64,000 nucleotides of DNA from DASXRA01 sp036502575 (lineage in GTDB: Bacteria; Actinomycetota; Actinomycetes; Mycobacteriales; Jatrophihabitantaceae). Positions 1-8,905 of this stretch are shown in pieces. Position 1 is the stretch's first letter. Each line of letters begins with the position of its first letter. The stretch is taken from positions 62,001 to 126,000 of the forward strand of contig DASXYL010000008.1 of NCBI GenBank assembly GCA_036502575.1, given 5' to 3'. The notes under the pieces were generated by a model. The model saw only the letters and a list, made by a program, of their open reading frames with translations, was not told where the DNA came from and searched no databases. A program made the position numbers and the translations under genes.

Positions 1-118
1 GCCGTTTGGCGACGAGGTCGGCGGGCTCGGGCCACGGCAGCTTCGGCAGCGCCTCGGCGAGCCAGCCTCGGATCTCCGCCCGGAACGCGGCGTCCTCCGG
101 TGCGTCGGCCAGGTCCAT
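1..118 (-). CDS. acyl-CoA dehydrogenase, N-terminal fragment (gene runs off window)
   Basis: Only the first 39 codons are visible; the gene continues beyond the left edge. The ATG at 118 is preceded by a strong Shine-Dalgarno (AGGAGGTG). The peptide begins MDLADAPEDAAFRAEIRGWL, and the FRAE-R-WL pattern is the usual opening helix of actinobacterial FadE-type acyl-CoA dehydrogenases. It is the third gene of a minus-strand run after the crotonase and the quinone-reductase-like gene, with a 55-bp gap, which fits a beta-oxidation role. With so little sequence the family call rests on this motif and on context. Confidence 0.6.
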   Translation of the reverse strand, partial: MDLADAPEDAAFRAEIRGWLAEALPKLPWPEPADLVAKR

Positions 119-173
119 GACACCTCCTACAGCAGGTCTAGCTCGGACAAGATGGTGGCGACTGAGTCAGTTG

Positions 174-959
174 TCATCGCATCCGCCAGGTCGGCGCGCG
201 CTTCTCGCGGAAGGCCGTGACGCCCTCGACGAGATCTTCTGTCGTGAAGGCGAGTGCGAGTTGGGCCTGGAGCACCGACAGCGCCTGTTCGAGCGGCAGA
301 TCCCTGGTCACCGCGACCGCGTTCTTCCCGAGCCGCATCAGCAGCGGCGACTTGGCCGCCAGGCGGTGCGCCCAGTCGCGTACGGTCGCGTCGAACTCGT
401 CGTCGGCGACGACCGCGTTGACGAAGCCCAGCTCTCGGCCCTCGTCCGCGCGGATCAGGTTGCCAAGCAACATCAGCTCGTTGGCCTTCATCCGGCCGAT
501 GTTGCGGTAGATCAGCGCCGAGATCATGAACGGGAACGCGCCGACGTTGATCTCCGGGCAACCGAACCGCGCCGACTCCTTGGCGATGACCAGGTCGCAG
601 GCCAGCGCGACGCCGAACGCGCCGGCGAGGACGTCACCGTTCGCGGCACAGACCACCGGCTTGCCCAGGTCGGCCAGCAGCGTGAACAGCCGGGGAAAGC
701 GGTCCAGACCGGCATACTTGGTGATCGTCGACTGGTCGTCGGCGAACGCCTTCAGGTTGCCGCCGCTGGAGAAGACCCGGTCGTGGGACGAGGTCAGCAC
801 GACCACCCGCACCTCGTCGTCGCGCCGCGCCCGGGCGAGCGCGGCCAGCAGCTCGTCGAGCAGCTCGTCGCCGAGCGCGTTGCGGGTGGCGGGGTCATCG
901 AGCGTGACGAACGCGGCCCCCTGCTCGTCGAGCTCGTAGCGAACCAGGCGTCCGGTCAT
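174..959 (-). CDS. enoyl-CoA hydratase/isomerase (crotonase) family protein
   Basis: A 261-residue crotonase-fold protein. The oxyanion-hole segments are visible at residues 64-72 (SSGGNLKAF) and 107-116 (NGDVLAGAFG), and the ES-x-FG-x-PE block at about 128-136 supplies a first catalytic-type Glu. The second canonical Glu region (usually PGAGG) reads FPFMISAL, so it may be an isomerase or a specialised member rather than a standard hydratase. Its ATG overlaps the stop of the upstream quinone-reductase-like gene (ATGA), so the two are translationally coupled. Expected role: hydration or isomerisation of a 2-enoyl-CoA in the cytosol. Confidence 0.85.
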   Translation of the reverse strand: MTGRLVRYELDEQGAAFVTLDDPATRNALGDELLDELLAALARARRDDEVRVVVLTSSHDRVFSSGGNLKAFADDQSTITKYAGLDRFPRLFTLLADLGKPVVCAANGDVLAGAFGVALACDLVIAKESARFGCPEINVGAFPFMISALIYRNIGRMKANELMLLGNLIRADEGRELGFVNAVVADDEFDATVRDWAHRLAAKSPLLMRLGKNAVAVTRDLPLEQALSVLQAQLALAFTTEDLVEGVTAFREKRAPTWRMR

Positions 960-1954
960 CGCGTTGCGCCCGCCCCGGCGACCTCGAGCACGACCTTGCC
1001 GAAGCCCCGCCCGCTCTCCAGGTACTCGTGGGCCGCGGCGGCCTCGTCCAGCGGGAAGACGCGGTCGACGACCGGGCGGCCCACGTCATGGGTCCGCATC
1101 AGGGAGTTCAGGCCGGCGAAGTCGCGGGTGCTTCCCATCGTCGTGCCGAGCAGGTCGTACTGTCCGAAGTAGTAGGACCGCACGTCCAGTTCGGCCCGTG
1201 TCGCGTGGGACGCGCCCAGCACGACGAGCCGCCCGCCCGGGCGCAGCGCGCGGATCGCGTCCGCCCACGTCCCGACCGAGTCGAGCACCAGGTCGAAGCC
1301 CTGCCCGCCGGGCGAGAGCGCGCGCACCGCCGCCACCCAGTCGGGGTCGGTGTAGAGGACGCCGTCGCGCGCACCGAGCGTCCGGCTGCGGGCGATCTTG
1401 TCCGCCGACGACGAAGTCACGACGACGTCGGCGTCCACCGCGGCCGCGAGAGTGACCGCCGTGGTGGCGACCCCGCCGCCGGCGCCGAGCACGAGGACCG
1501 ACTCCCGAGCCCGCAGCCGCCCCCGCGTGAACAACGCGCGGTACGTGGTCAGCCCGACGAGCGGGAACGCCGCCGCCTGCGCCCAGCTCCAGCCGGCCGG
1601 CTTGGGGGCCAGGCACTCCGTCGGCACCTGCACGATCTCGGCATAGGTGCCCCGTGCGCGGTCGCCGAGGATCTGCCACGCGTCGCCCGGCGCGCTGTCG
1701 TCGGCGCCCCACCACAACGAGGGGATGATCACCACCTCGTCGCCGGTGTCGACCCGGACACCGGCGCCGTCGGCCCCCATCACGTGCGGCAGCGGCGAGC
1801 CGTACCGGCCCTCGCGAACCAGGACGTCGTGCCAGTTCAGCGCGCTGGCGCGCAACCGCACGGTCGCCCAGCCCGGCCGCGGGCGCGGGTCGGGCAGCGT
1901 CTCGGCGCGCAGGTTGCCAGCCGGACCGAACTCGCGCAGGACGGCGGCGTGAAT
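956..1954 (-). CDS. quinone-oxidoreductase-like medium-chain dehydrogenase, probable ATT start
   Basis: A 332-residue MDR-superfamily protein: an N-terminal GroES-like domain (beginning HAAVLREFGPAG) and a Rossmann domain with VLVLGAGGGVATTA at about residues 140-155. The structural and catalytic zinc cysteines of true alcohol dehydrogenases are absent, as in quinone oxidoreductases and enoyl-CoA reductase-like MDRs. No ATG or GTG fits the start of the fold. The codon directly before HAAVL is ATT at 1954, preceded by GAGGAG at good spacing, so an ATT start is proposed. It is first in an operon with the crotonase and FadE genes. The substrate is unknown; reduction of an enone or enoyl-CoA with NADPH is the family expectation. 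Confidence 0.75.
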   Translation of the reverse strand: MHAAVLREFGPAGNLRAETLPDPRPRPGWATVRLRASALNWHDVLVREGRYGSPLPHVMGADGAGVRVDTGDEVVIIPSLWWGADDSAPGDAWQILGDRARGTYAEIVQVPTECLAPKPAGWSWAQAAAFPLVGLTTYRALFTRGRLRARESVLVLGAGGGVATTAVTLAAAVDADVVVTSSSADKIARSRTLGARDGVLYTDPDWVAAVRALSPGGQGFDLVLDSVGTWADAIRALRPGGRLVVLGASHATRAELDVRSYYFGQYDLLGTTMGSTRDFAGLNSLMRTHDVGRPVVDRVFPLDEAAAAHEYLESGRGFGKVVLEVAGAGATR

Positions 1955-1981
1955 GGCGTCTCCTCGTTTGGTCTGAGAATT

Positions 1982-2002
1982 CGACCTAACGATACGGCTA
2001 GC
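1982..2002. promoter_or_regulatory. possible half-site of the regulon operator (weak)
   Basis: Upstream of the quinone-reductase-like gene an ACCTAAC half-site is present, with a TTTGGT about 11 bp to its left, but the partner half is not in register. It resembles half of the 21-bp palindrome that recurs to the right of 26 kb. I treat it as weak; it would extend the regulon to this operon only if binding were shown. Confidence 0.2.
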
Positions 2003-2128
2003 TTCGGCCGGCTGCAAGGGAAGCACCGAACGATATGCTTCTGCCAGAGGTAGAATTGTCGGACCGATCGTGCCACGATGCTGCCCGAGCGGTCTTCCCG
2101 GGTGATCGCCGGCACGAAAGGACTTGCC

Positions 2129-3355
2129 GTGCGGACTTTTCGTGGTGCCTGGACACTGATCGGGGTCGTCGTAATCGCGTTCGCGACCGCGCTCGTCGCG
2201 AGCCCGCCGCCGGCCGCAGCCGCCATCCCGGCCCCGGCGGACGACCCGTTCTACCGGCCGCCGCCGGGCTTCGCCGACCGACCGAACGGCACGATCCTGC
2301 GGTCGCGGCCCATCGTCGCGACCGCGCTGAGCGTGCCGCTGGCCGTTCATGCCTGGCAGGTGCTGGTCAAGTCGATCGACGCGCACCGCCGTCCGACCGC
2401 CGAGGTCGCCACCGTCATGGTGCCGATCACGCCGTGGCTCGGGCCCGGGCCGCGGCCGCTGGTGTCCTACCAGACCGCCGAGGACGGTGTCGGTGACCAG
2501 TGCGCGCCGTCCTACGCGCTGCGAACGGGCCTGCTCGACGCGGGCTCGAACGCCGAGCTGGAAACGCCGCTCATGTCGCTGCTCCTGCTTCGAGGCTGGG
2601 CGGTCGTCACGACCGACTACGAGGGCCCGTCCGCCCAGTTCCTGGCCGGGCCGCAGGAGGGCTACGCCGTGCTCGACGGGATCCGGGCCGCGTTGCGCTT
2701 CGGTCCGGACGGCCTCGGGGCGAGCACGCCGACGGCGCTGTGGGGCTACTCCGGCGGAGCGTTCGCGACCGCGTGGGCCACTCAGCTGCGTGGATCGCAC
2801 GCCCCGGAACTGTCGCCGGCCGGGATCGCCGTGGGCGGCCTGCCCGCGGACCTGGACGCGACCATGCGCAACGTCGACGGCGGCTACGGGTTCGGGCTGG
2901 TGGTCGGCGGGCTGATCGGGATCGACCGCGCCTACCCCGAGGCTGATCTCGACGCGATCTACAACGACCGGGGGCGCACCGCGCTCGCGGCCAGCGCCGA
3001 CGCGTGCACGGTGGAGCTGGTGGCGAGCCACCTGTTCGGCTCGCTGACTGCGTACACGATCAGCCCGTCGCCGTACGACCTGCCCGCTCTGCACGACGTG
3101 CTCGCCGCCAACAGCCCGAGCCCGGCGGCGACCAACGCCCCCGTGTACAGCTACCACGCCGAGGCCGACGAGCTGGTGCCGGTGGCGGTGGAGAACGCGT
3201 TCGTCGCGGGATCCTGCGCCGCGGGCGATCAGGTGCAGATCGTGCGGCCGCCCGGCGGCAGCCACAACACCGAGTTGCTCACCGGCGCGCCCGGGGCGAT
3301 CGGCTTCCTCGCCGACCGCTTCGCCGGCCGTCCGCCGGTCGACGACTGCAGCTGA
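2129..3355 (+). CDS. secreted lipase (secretory lipase / LIP family)
   Basis: A 408-residue extracellular alpha/beta-hydrolase. After a short basic N-terminus a hydrophobic segment (GVVVIAFATALVA) and a PPPAAAA run look like a cleavable signal peptide. The nucleophile elbow is GYSGG with Ser208. The family (secretory lipases, Candida LIP type, common in actinomycetes) hydrolyses triacylglycerols and other esters. The GTG at 2129 is chosen because GAAAGGA precedes it at about 7 nt; an in-frame ATG at 2078 would put 17 extra residues before the signal peptide. It lies 50 bp before a monoacylglycerol-lipase-like gene, suggesting sequential lipid hydrolysis. Confidence 0.8.
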   Translation: MRTFRGAWTLIGVVVIAFATALVASPPPAAAAIPAPADDPFYRPPPGFADRPNGTILRSRPIVATALSVPLAVHAWQVLVKSIDAHRRPTAEVATVMVPITPWLGPGPRPLVSYQTAEDGVGDQCAPSYALRTGLLDAGSNAELETPLMSLLLLRGWAVVTTDYEGPSAQFLAGPQEGYAVLDGIRAALRFGPDGLGASTPTALWGYSGGAFATAWATQLRGSHAPELSPAGIAVGGLPADLDATMRNVDGGYGFGLVVGGLIGIDRAYPEADLDAIYNDRGRTALAASADACTVELVASHLFGSLTAYTISPSPYDLPALHDVLAANSPSPAATNAPVYSYHAEADELVPVAVENAFVAGSCAAGDQVQIVRPPGGSHNTELLTGAPGAIGFLADRFAGRPPVDDCS

Positions 3356-3405
3356 CGGGTTGACCGAGCCGGCCAGCCACCGTCCACGGACCGAAGGGAC
3401 TCCCG

Positions 3406-4284
3406 ATGACCAGTGCACCCACTCGCGTCGACTTCCCGAGCAGCGGCGGAGTGTCGATCGCCGCCTACCGGTGGGACCCGGCCGGCGAGCCACGGGCAAT
3501 CGCGCAGATCGCCCATGGCGTCGGCGAATACGCGCTGCGCTACGCGCCTCTTGCCGAGGCATTGGCCGCGCACGGCTACGTCGTCTACGCCCACGACCAT
3601 CGCGCGCACGGTGCGAGCTCCCGGTCCGCCGCGGAGCTGGGCGTGCTCGGCGAGGAGGGCTGGGCCGAGCTGGTGAACGACCTCGGCCGCGCGGGGAAGC
3701 ACGCCCGCGCCGACCATCCCGACGTGCCGCTCGTCCTGATCGCGCACAGCCTGGGTTCGTTCGCGACACAGCAGTACCTGCTCGACCACAGCGCCGACGT
3801 CGACGCGGTGGTGCTGTCCGGGACGGGGGCGATCGACCTGCTCGAGCCGGCGATGGACCTCGACGCGCCGATGGACCTGTCCGCGTTCAACGCGGCCTTC
3901 CGACCGGCCCGCACCGACTTCGACTGGCTCAGTCGCGACGAGGATCAGGTCGACCGCTACGTCGCCGACCCGCAGTGCGGGTTCGGGCTGGACATCGCGG
4001 GCGGGAAGGCGATGTTCGTCGCCGCCCGCCAGCTGGCCGACCCGGACCGGGTGGCCGGCATACGGGTCGACCTGCCGATCTATCTCGCGGTGGGCGACCT
4101 GGACCCCGTCAACGGCCAGCTGACACTGGTCGACGCGCTCGTCGCGCGCTACCGGAAGGCCGGGCTGGACGACATCACGCTGAAGGCCTATCCCGGCGCC
4201 CGCCACGAGGTCTTCAACGAGACCAACCGCGACGAAGTCGTACGCGACACGATCGCCTGGATCGACGCACACATCTCGGCCTGA
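3406..4284 (+). CDS. alpha/beta hydrolase, monoacylglycerol lipase-like
   Basis: A 292-residue cytosolic protein of the lysophospholipase/monoglyceride-lipase family (Hydrolase_4). The nucleophile elbow reads AHSLGS with Ser115. The oxyanion region HGVGEYALRY near residues 38-47 and HDHRAHGASS near 65-74 are characteristic of this family. The acid is probably in GDLDPVN and the His in PGARHEVFNE near the C-terminus. GAAGGGA precedes the ATG. It follows the secreted lipase on the same strand, so it may hydrolyse the imported monoacylglycerol product; that pairing is inference. Confidence 0.85.
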   Translation: MTSAPTRVDFPSSGGVSIAAYRWDPAGEPRAIAQIAHGVGEYALRYAPLAEALAAHGYVVYAHDHRAHGASSRSAAELGVLGEEGWAELVNDLGRAGKHARADHPDVPLVLIAHSLGSFATQQYLLDHSADVDAVVLSGTGAIDLLEPAMDLDAPMDLSAFNAAFRPARTDFDWLSRDEDQVDRYVADPQCGFGLDIAGGKAMFVAARQLADPDRVAGIRVDLPIYLAVGDLDPVNGQLTLVDALVARYRKAGLDDITLKAYPGARHEVFNETNRDEVVRDTIAWIDAHISA

Positions 4285-4578
4285 CTCCCTCGCGCCGCTC
4301 GCCCCGAAAGAGCGATTCGGCGTATCCACGGCCTGACCGACGGGGGGTACAACGTCATCCGTTCGGCTATTGCTTCTTCGGTCCAATCATTCTACGCTCA
4401 GCCTCCGTTGACCAAAGGTCGCAGGAGATGTTCAGCCGGATCGACCGCCTCTCGCCGTTACCCAGGGCTGCACCTGAGCAGCCGCGAACGCACATCCGAG
4501 AGCACCGCAGTTGCTGTTTCGAAGGACCCGAATCCCGACGCTCCACCGCCGGGTAGCCGCACTCCGAGGAGCCAGAAA
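4285..4578. other. intergenic region upstream of the sugar ABC operon
   Basis: About 290 bp without a convincing gene. It contains the presumed promoter of the sugar transporter operon and a GAGGAG ribosome-binding site just before 4579. Open frames that extend into this region from the binding-protein gene lack a ribosome-binding site and would place non-hydrophobic sequence before the lipoprotein signal. I see no clear operator. Confidence 0.5.
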
Positions 4579-5757
4579 ATGCGTGAAGGACAGCAACCCA
4601 GGACATCCCGTGGCGCCCGACGGGTGCTCGTGGCGGCGGTCGCCGCAGCCGCGGCCCTGCTCGCGGCCTGCAGCAGCTCCACGCCGTCGAAGAGCGGGTC
4701 GCCCGGCGGCGGTACGAGCGCGGCGGACGACGCCGGTGGGGCCGCCGTGGTCGCGAAGGCCCAGGCATTCATCAAGCCGTACCTGAGCGCGCCGACCAAG
4801 ATCCCGCTCACCGTTCCGCTGAAGGCGGCCCCGGCGCGCGGGAAGACGATCGTGTTCCTGCAGTGCGAACTCGCACAGTGCAAGGGCATCGGCAACGGCG
4901 TACAGGCCGCGGCCCAAGTCGTCGGCTGGACGTTCAAGTCGATCCCCTACCAGTCGACGAACCCGTCGACGCTCGCCTCGGCGCTCGATCAGGCCCTGCA
5001 GTACAAGCCGGTTGCCGTCGCCCTGACGAGCCCGCCGTACGCCATCTGGTCGCAGAAGGTCGCCGCGTACAAGGCGGCGGGCGTCCCGCTCGTCCCGTCG
5101 TTCACCGGCAAGGTCCCGATCGACTCGACGATCATCGCCAACCCGGCCAGCCCCGAGTACGCCGCGCTGAACGGGCAGATCCTCGGCAACTGGTTCATTG
5201 CCGACTCGAATGCCAAGGGGCATGTGCTGTCCGTCGGCGTCAACGACTTCCCCTACCTCGCCGGCACGACCGACGGGTTCAACACCACGGTCAAGAACGA
5301 TTGCTCGGGGTGCAAGCTCACCAAGCTCAACGTCGGCATCCCGGACGTAGGCAACGGCTCGATCAACAACATCATCGTGTCCGCGCTGCGCAAGGATCCG
5401 TCGATCAACTATGTGGTCCCCGTCGACGCCGTGTTCGCGGCGGCACTGCCCTCGGCGTTGGCCGCCGCTGGGCTGACCGGCAAGGTAAAGGTCGCCGGCT
5501 GCTGCGGCGACACGACGACCGAGGCCGGACTCGCCACCGGCCAGTTCCAGGCGATCACCGGTGTCAATGGTGGGTACGCCGGCTTCATCACCGTCGATGC
5601 CGCGGCGCGCGCCGCCGAGGGTTCACCGATGCCGGAGAACGAGGGGATCCTGCCGGTCGGCCTGCTCACGAAGGGCACGTCGGTCAAGCCGGCGGACTCC
5701 TACAACGAGCCGGCCGACTTCGTCGCGCAGTTCAAGGCGCTGTGGAAGCTCGGCTGA
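4579..5757 (+). CDS. sugar-type ABC transporter substrate-binding lipoprotein
   Basis: A 392-residue lipoprotein. A basic N-terminus is followed by a hydrophobic stretch and a lipobox-like LLAACSSS, so it is expected to be anchored outside the membrane. The mature part is a periplasmic-binding-protein type I (Peripla_BP_4, ribose/LacI-like) fold, with the TNPSTLASALDQAL hinge-region pattern. It contains extra Cys pairs (QCELAQCKG, CSGCK, GCCGD) that could form disulfides. It is the first gene of a three-gene importer and is followed at once by the ATPase. The ligand is unknown; a sugar or another small polar solute is expected. The start is chosen for its ribosome-binding site and the adjacent signal peptide. 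Confidence 0.85.
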   Translation: MREGQQPRTSRGARRVLVAAVAAAAALLAACSSSTPSKSGSPGGGTSAADDAGGAAVVAKAQAFIKPYLSAPTKIPLTVPLKAAPARGKTIVFLQCELAQCKGIGNGVQAAAQVVGWTFKSIPYQSTNPSTLASALDQALQYKPVAVALTSPPYAIWSQKVAAYKAAGVPLVPSFTGKVPIDSTIIANPASPEYAALNGQILGNWFIADSNAKGHVLSVGVNDFPYLAGTTDGFNTTVKNDCSGCKLTKLNVGIPDVGNGSINNIIVSALRKDPSINYVVPVDAVFAAALPSALAAAGLTGKVKVAGCCGDTTTEAGLATGQFQAITGVNGGYAGFITVDAAARAAEGSPMPENEGILPVGLLTKGTSVKPADSYNEPADFVAQFKALWKLG

Positions 5758-5759
5758 CC

Positions 5760-7313
5760 ATGTCCGGCCACATGACCCCGTACCGCGAGCCGCCACCGCT
5801 CGCGGTGCGGGGCCTGTCGAAGACGTTCACCGGCACCGCGGCGCTCACCTCGCTCGACCTGACCGTCGCGACGGGCGAGGTGCACGCGCTGCTCGGCGAG
5901 AACGGGTCGGGCAAGTCCACGGTCATCAAGATCCTCTCCGGGTACCACCAGCCCGACCCCGGCGGCGAGGTGCTGGTGGGCGGCGAGTCCCTGGACTTCG
6001 GTTCGCCGGAGTCCTCGTACGCACGCGGCTGCCGGTTCGTCCATCAGGACCTGGGTTTGATCGATTCGAGCAGCATCGCCGACAACCTCGCGTTCGTGGC
6101 CGGCTTCCCCAGCCGGTGGGGAACGGTGCGCCGGGCGGACCTGCGCAGCAGCGCCCGTCGTGACCTTGCCCGCGTCGGGCTCGACCTCGACCCGAAGCGT
6201 CTGGTGGCGACGCTCTCCCCCGCCGAACGCACCGGCGTCGCGGTGGCGCGCGCCCTGCGCGAGGACCCCACCACGCCGGTTGCCCTGCTCGTCCTCGACG
6301 AGCCGACCGCCACGCTGCCCGATCGCGAGGTCGAGCGGCTGCTGACGATTGTGCGAACCGTCGCATCGTCGGGCGTCGGGGTGCTGTACGTGACCCACCG
6401 CCTCGACGAGGTGTTCGAGGTGGCCGATCGGATCACGGTCCTGCGTGACGGTCACCGGGTGGCCCAGCTGCCGGTGTCCGAGGTGGACCGGTCCGGGCTG
6501 GTCACCCTGCTCGTCGGCTCCGAACTGGACGACGTGCACGCGGCCTCGGCCCAGCTGCCGCCCGAGCACGACGCGCCGCTGCTCGTCGCCGAGGACATCG
6601 TCGCTGACACCATCGGCGGCGTCTCGCTGCAGGTACGTCCCGGCGACGTGCTCGGTATCGCCGGCATCACCGGGTCCGGACGCGAGAGCCTGCTGCCGGT
6701 GCTGTTCGGCGCGACTCCCCGGCAGGCCGGCACCGTGCACGTCGCCGGCACGGCCCTGCCGGCATCCCGTCCCGCCCGGGCGATGAAGGCCGGCATCGCC
6801 TACCTGCCCGCCGATCGCAAGGCGCGGGGTGCCTTCCTCGACCTGACGACGCGGGAGAACGTGAGCGTGAGCGACCTGCGCCCGCTGTGGCGCTGGCCGG
6901 CGCTCTCCGGCAAGCGCGAACGCGCCGAGGTCGGCAACTGGATCCGCCGCCTCGGGGTGCGCCCGGCCGCCGCGGCGCGGATGCCGCTGTCGGCTCTCAG
7001 CGGCGGCAACCAGCAGAAGGTGCTGTTCGCGAAGTGGTTGCGCCGCGCGCCGACGGTGCTGCTCATCGACGAGCCCACCCAAGGCGTGGACGTCGGCGCC
7101 AAGGCCGACCTGCACCTGGAGATCCTGCGCGCCGCGCGCGAAGGCGCGGGCGTGGCGATCAGTTCGTCGGACACCGACGAGCTCGCGGCGTTGTGCCACC
7201 GGGTGCTGGTCCTGCGCGAAGGTCGCGTTGCCGCCCACTTGACCGGAAGCCGCGTGACCGCGGCCGAGATATCCCGCGCCTGCCTGACGAACCACGATCG
7301 GAGCGTCTCGTGA
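5760..7313 (+). CDS. sugar ABC transporter ATP-binding protein (RbsA/MglA-like, tandem NBDs)
   Basis: A 517-residue protein with two nucleotide-binding domains in tandem, as in RbsA/XylG. NBD1 has Walker A GENGSGKST (about residue 44) and Walker B LLVLDEPTA, but its signature reads LSPAERTGV instead of LSGGQ. NBD2 has a degenerate Walker A (GITGSGRES) but a good signature LSGGNQQK and Walker B LLIDEPTQG. The two halves therefore complement each other, with composite sites of unequal quality. The ATG lies 2 bp after the binding-protein stop, and the end overlaps the permease GTG (GTGA), indicating a tight operon. Confidence 0.9.
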   Translation: MSGHMTPYREPPPLAVRGLSKTFTGTAALTSLDLTVATGEVHALLGENGSGKSTVIKILSGYHQPDPGGEVLVGGESLDFGSPESSYARGCRFVHQDLGLIDSSSIADNLAFVAGFPSRWGTVRRADLRSSARRDLARVGLDLDPKRLVATLSPAERTGVAVARALREDPTTPVALLVLDEPTATLPDREVERLLTIVRTVASSGVGVLYVTHRLDEVFEVADRITVLRDGHRVAQLPVSEVDRSGLVTLLVGSELDDVHAASAQLPPEHDAPLLVAEDIVADTIGGVSLQVRPGDVLGIAGITGSGRESLLPVLFGATPRQAGTVHVAGTALPASRPARAMKAGIAYLPADRKARGAFLDLTTRENVSVSDLRPLWRWPALSGKRERAEVGNWIRRLGVRPAAAARMPLSALSGGNQQKVLFAKWLRRAPTVLLIDEPTQGVDVGAKADLHLEILRAAREGAGVAISSSDTDELAALCHRVLVLREGRVAAHLTGSRVTAAEISRACLTNHDRSVS

Positions 7314-8356
7314 CGACCTTCCTGCGAACCCCTCGGAAGTTTGGCCTCGGGTTGCAGACCTTCAGCGGCCTCTACCTGTGGGCGGCGTTCATCGTGATCT
7401 TCAGCGTCTGGAAGCCGAACTTGTTTCCCACTTCGGCGACCGCGCATTCGATCGCCTCGTCGCAGGCCATCTCGGCGATGCTCGCGCTGGCCCTGCTGAT
7501 TCCGTTGACCGCCGGTGTCTACGACCTCTCGATCGGCGCCGTCATCAACCTGTCGACGATCCTGGTGATCGAACTACAAACCAAGCACCACCAGGGCATG
7601 TGGACGGCGATGCTCCTCACGGTGCTCGTCTGTGCCGCGATCGGCGCGACCAGCGGGTTCATCGTCGTCAAGCTGAAGGTCAACTCGTTCGTCGCCACCC
7701 TGGGCATGGCCACGATCGTCTCCGCGATCCAGTTGATCGTCTCCGACCAGTCCCAGCCACTGCCGCCGAACTCGGTCCCCTGGGCGCAGCTCACCCAGCG
7801 GACCGTGTTCGGTTTCCAGATCGTCGTGGTCTACCTGCTCGGCCTCGCGGTCATCGTGTGGTGGGTGCTCGACCACACGCCGGTCGGGCGGTACCTCTAC
7901 GCGATCGGCGGCAACCCGGATGCGGCCCGGCTGACCGGCATCGCCGTGGGACGCTGGTCGTGGCTGACGCTGATCGCCTCGTCGTCCATCGCCGGGATCG
8001 CCGGGGTGTTCTACGGGTCGCTCTCCGGTCCATCCCTCACCTACGGTCAAGCGCTACTGCTGCCCGCGTTCGCGGCCGTGTTCCTCGGCTCGACCCAGCT
8101 CAAACCGGGACGCGCAAACACCTGGGGAACGCTGCTCGCCGTTTACGTCCTCGCCACGGGCGTGCAGGGCCTGCAGTTCGTTACCGGTGTGCAATGGCTC
8201 AACGACATGTTCAACGGGGTCGCGCTCATCGCCGCCGTGTCGTTCGCGGTATGGCGCCAGGGCAGAGTCGCGCGCAGTGCCAAGCGGGCCACCGCCGCGT
8301 CCGGGGTGCACGAGACACCCGCGACCGAGGAGGCCAGCGAGACGGTCCCGGCCTGA
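7310..8356 (+). CDS. sugar ABC transporter permease (RbsC-like)
   Basis: A 348-residue integral membrane protein of the BPD_transp_2 (RbsC/XylH) family with about 8-10 hydrophobic segments. The conserved patterns GVYDLSIGAV (about residues 67-76), VKLKVNSFVATLGM and GRYLYAIGGNPDAARLTGI match the family's cytoplasmic coupling and translocation motifs. The C-terminus carries a polar alanine/glutamate-rich tail. The GTG start overlaps the ATPase stop. With the two preceding genes it completes an importer; a single permease is expected to homodimerise. Confidence 0.9.
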   Translation: MTTFLRTPRKFGLGLQTFSGLYLWAAFIVIFSVWKPNLFPTSATAHSIASSQAISAMLALALLIPLTAGVYDLSIGAVINLSTILVIELQTKHHQGMWTAMLLTVLVCAAIGATSGFIVVKLKVNSFVATLGMATIVSAIQLIVSDQSQPLPPNSVPWAQLTQRTVFGFQIVVVYLLGLAVIVWWVLDHTPVGRYLYAIGGNPDAARLTGIAVGRWSWLTLIASSSIAGIAGVFYGSLSGPSLTYGQALLLPAFAAVFLGSTQLKPGRANTWGTLLAVYVLATGVQGLQFVTGVQWLNDMFNGVALIAAVSFAVWRQGRVARSAKRATAASGVHETPATEEASETVPA

Positions 8357-8392
8357 GCAGCCGAACCCCAGCGACCGTCGTCGCCCGACGCA

Positions 8393-8905
8393 TCACGCGT
8401 CGATGTCGATCCAGTAGCGCAGCTCGTCGCCGATGGTGCGGTCGGGCTGCCCGCCGTTTGCCAGGATGACCTTCTTGGACGGCTCGTTGTCCGCCCCGCA
8501 GGTGAGCAGCACCCGGTGCAGGCCGAGGCGGCCGCACTCGGCGAGCCCGGCCGCGAGCATGCGGGTGGCGTGTCCCTGGCGGCGCCAGGGCGCGACGACG
8601 TGGTAGCCGACGTGGCCGCCGGCGGCGAGTAGCTCGGCGGTGAGATCGTGGCGGATCACGAACGTGCCGAGATAGTGCTCGCCGGCGACGTACCAGTAGA
8701 TGGTCGACAGGACGCCCCACCGCTCCACCGGGCCGACGCGATCGGCCACGAAACTGTCGAAGTCTTCGCTGGCTGGGCCGAGCCAGTCGGTGGATGTCCC
8801 CCGCAGCACGCAGTCCACCTGCTCCCCCGTGAGGTAGGACATGCGCACGGCCGTGGTCGGCGGCACCAGCCGGGCGGACTCGGGGAGCACGATCATCCCG
8901 CACAT
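8393..8905 (-). CDS. GNAT family N-acetyltransferase
   Basis: About 170 residues with the GNAT fold: the acetyl-CoA-binding motif A is visible as VGYHVVAPWRRQGHATRML (the RRQGHA loop replaces R/Q-xx-G-x-G/A), followed by LLTCGADNEPSKKVILANGG, the usual motif B. The substrate cannot be inferred. An ATG three codons downstream (8896) is an alternative start; neither has a strong ribosome-binding site. It is convergent with the sugar permease gene, separated by 36 bp. Confidence 0.8.
   Translation of the reverse strand: MCGMIVLPESARLVPPTTAVRMSYLTGEQVDCVLRGTSTDWLGPASEDFDSFVADRVGPVERWGVLSTIYWYVAGEHYLGTFVIRHDLTAELLAAGGHVGYHVVAPWRRQGHATRMLAAGLAECGRLGLHRVLLTCGADNEPSKKVILANGGQPDRTIGDELRYWIDIDA

Noticed and set aside
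1955..3769. Long minus-strand open frame continuing upstream of the quinone reductase through the lipase gene
   Set aside because: The region opposite is a well-supported lipase gene; the translation is Arg/Gly-rich without any domain. It is an antisense shadow.
4863..5759. Plus-strand frame extending the sugar ATPase by about 300 residues
   Set aside because: It overlaps the binding-protein gene in another frame; the ATPase fold starts at the ATG at 5760.
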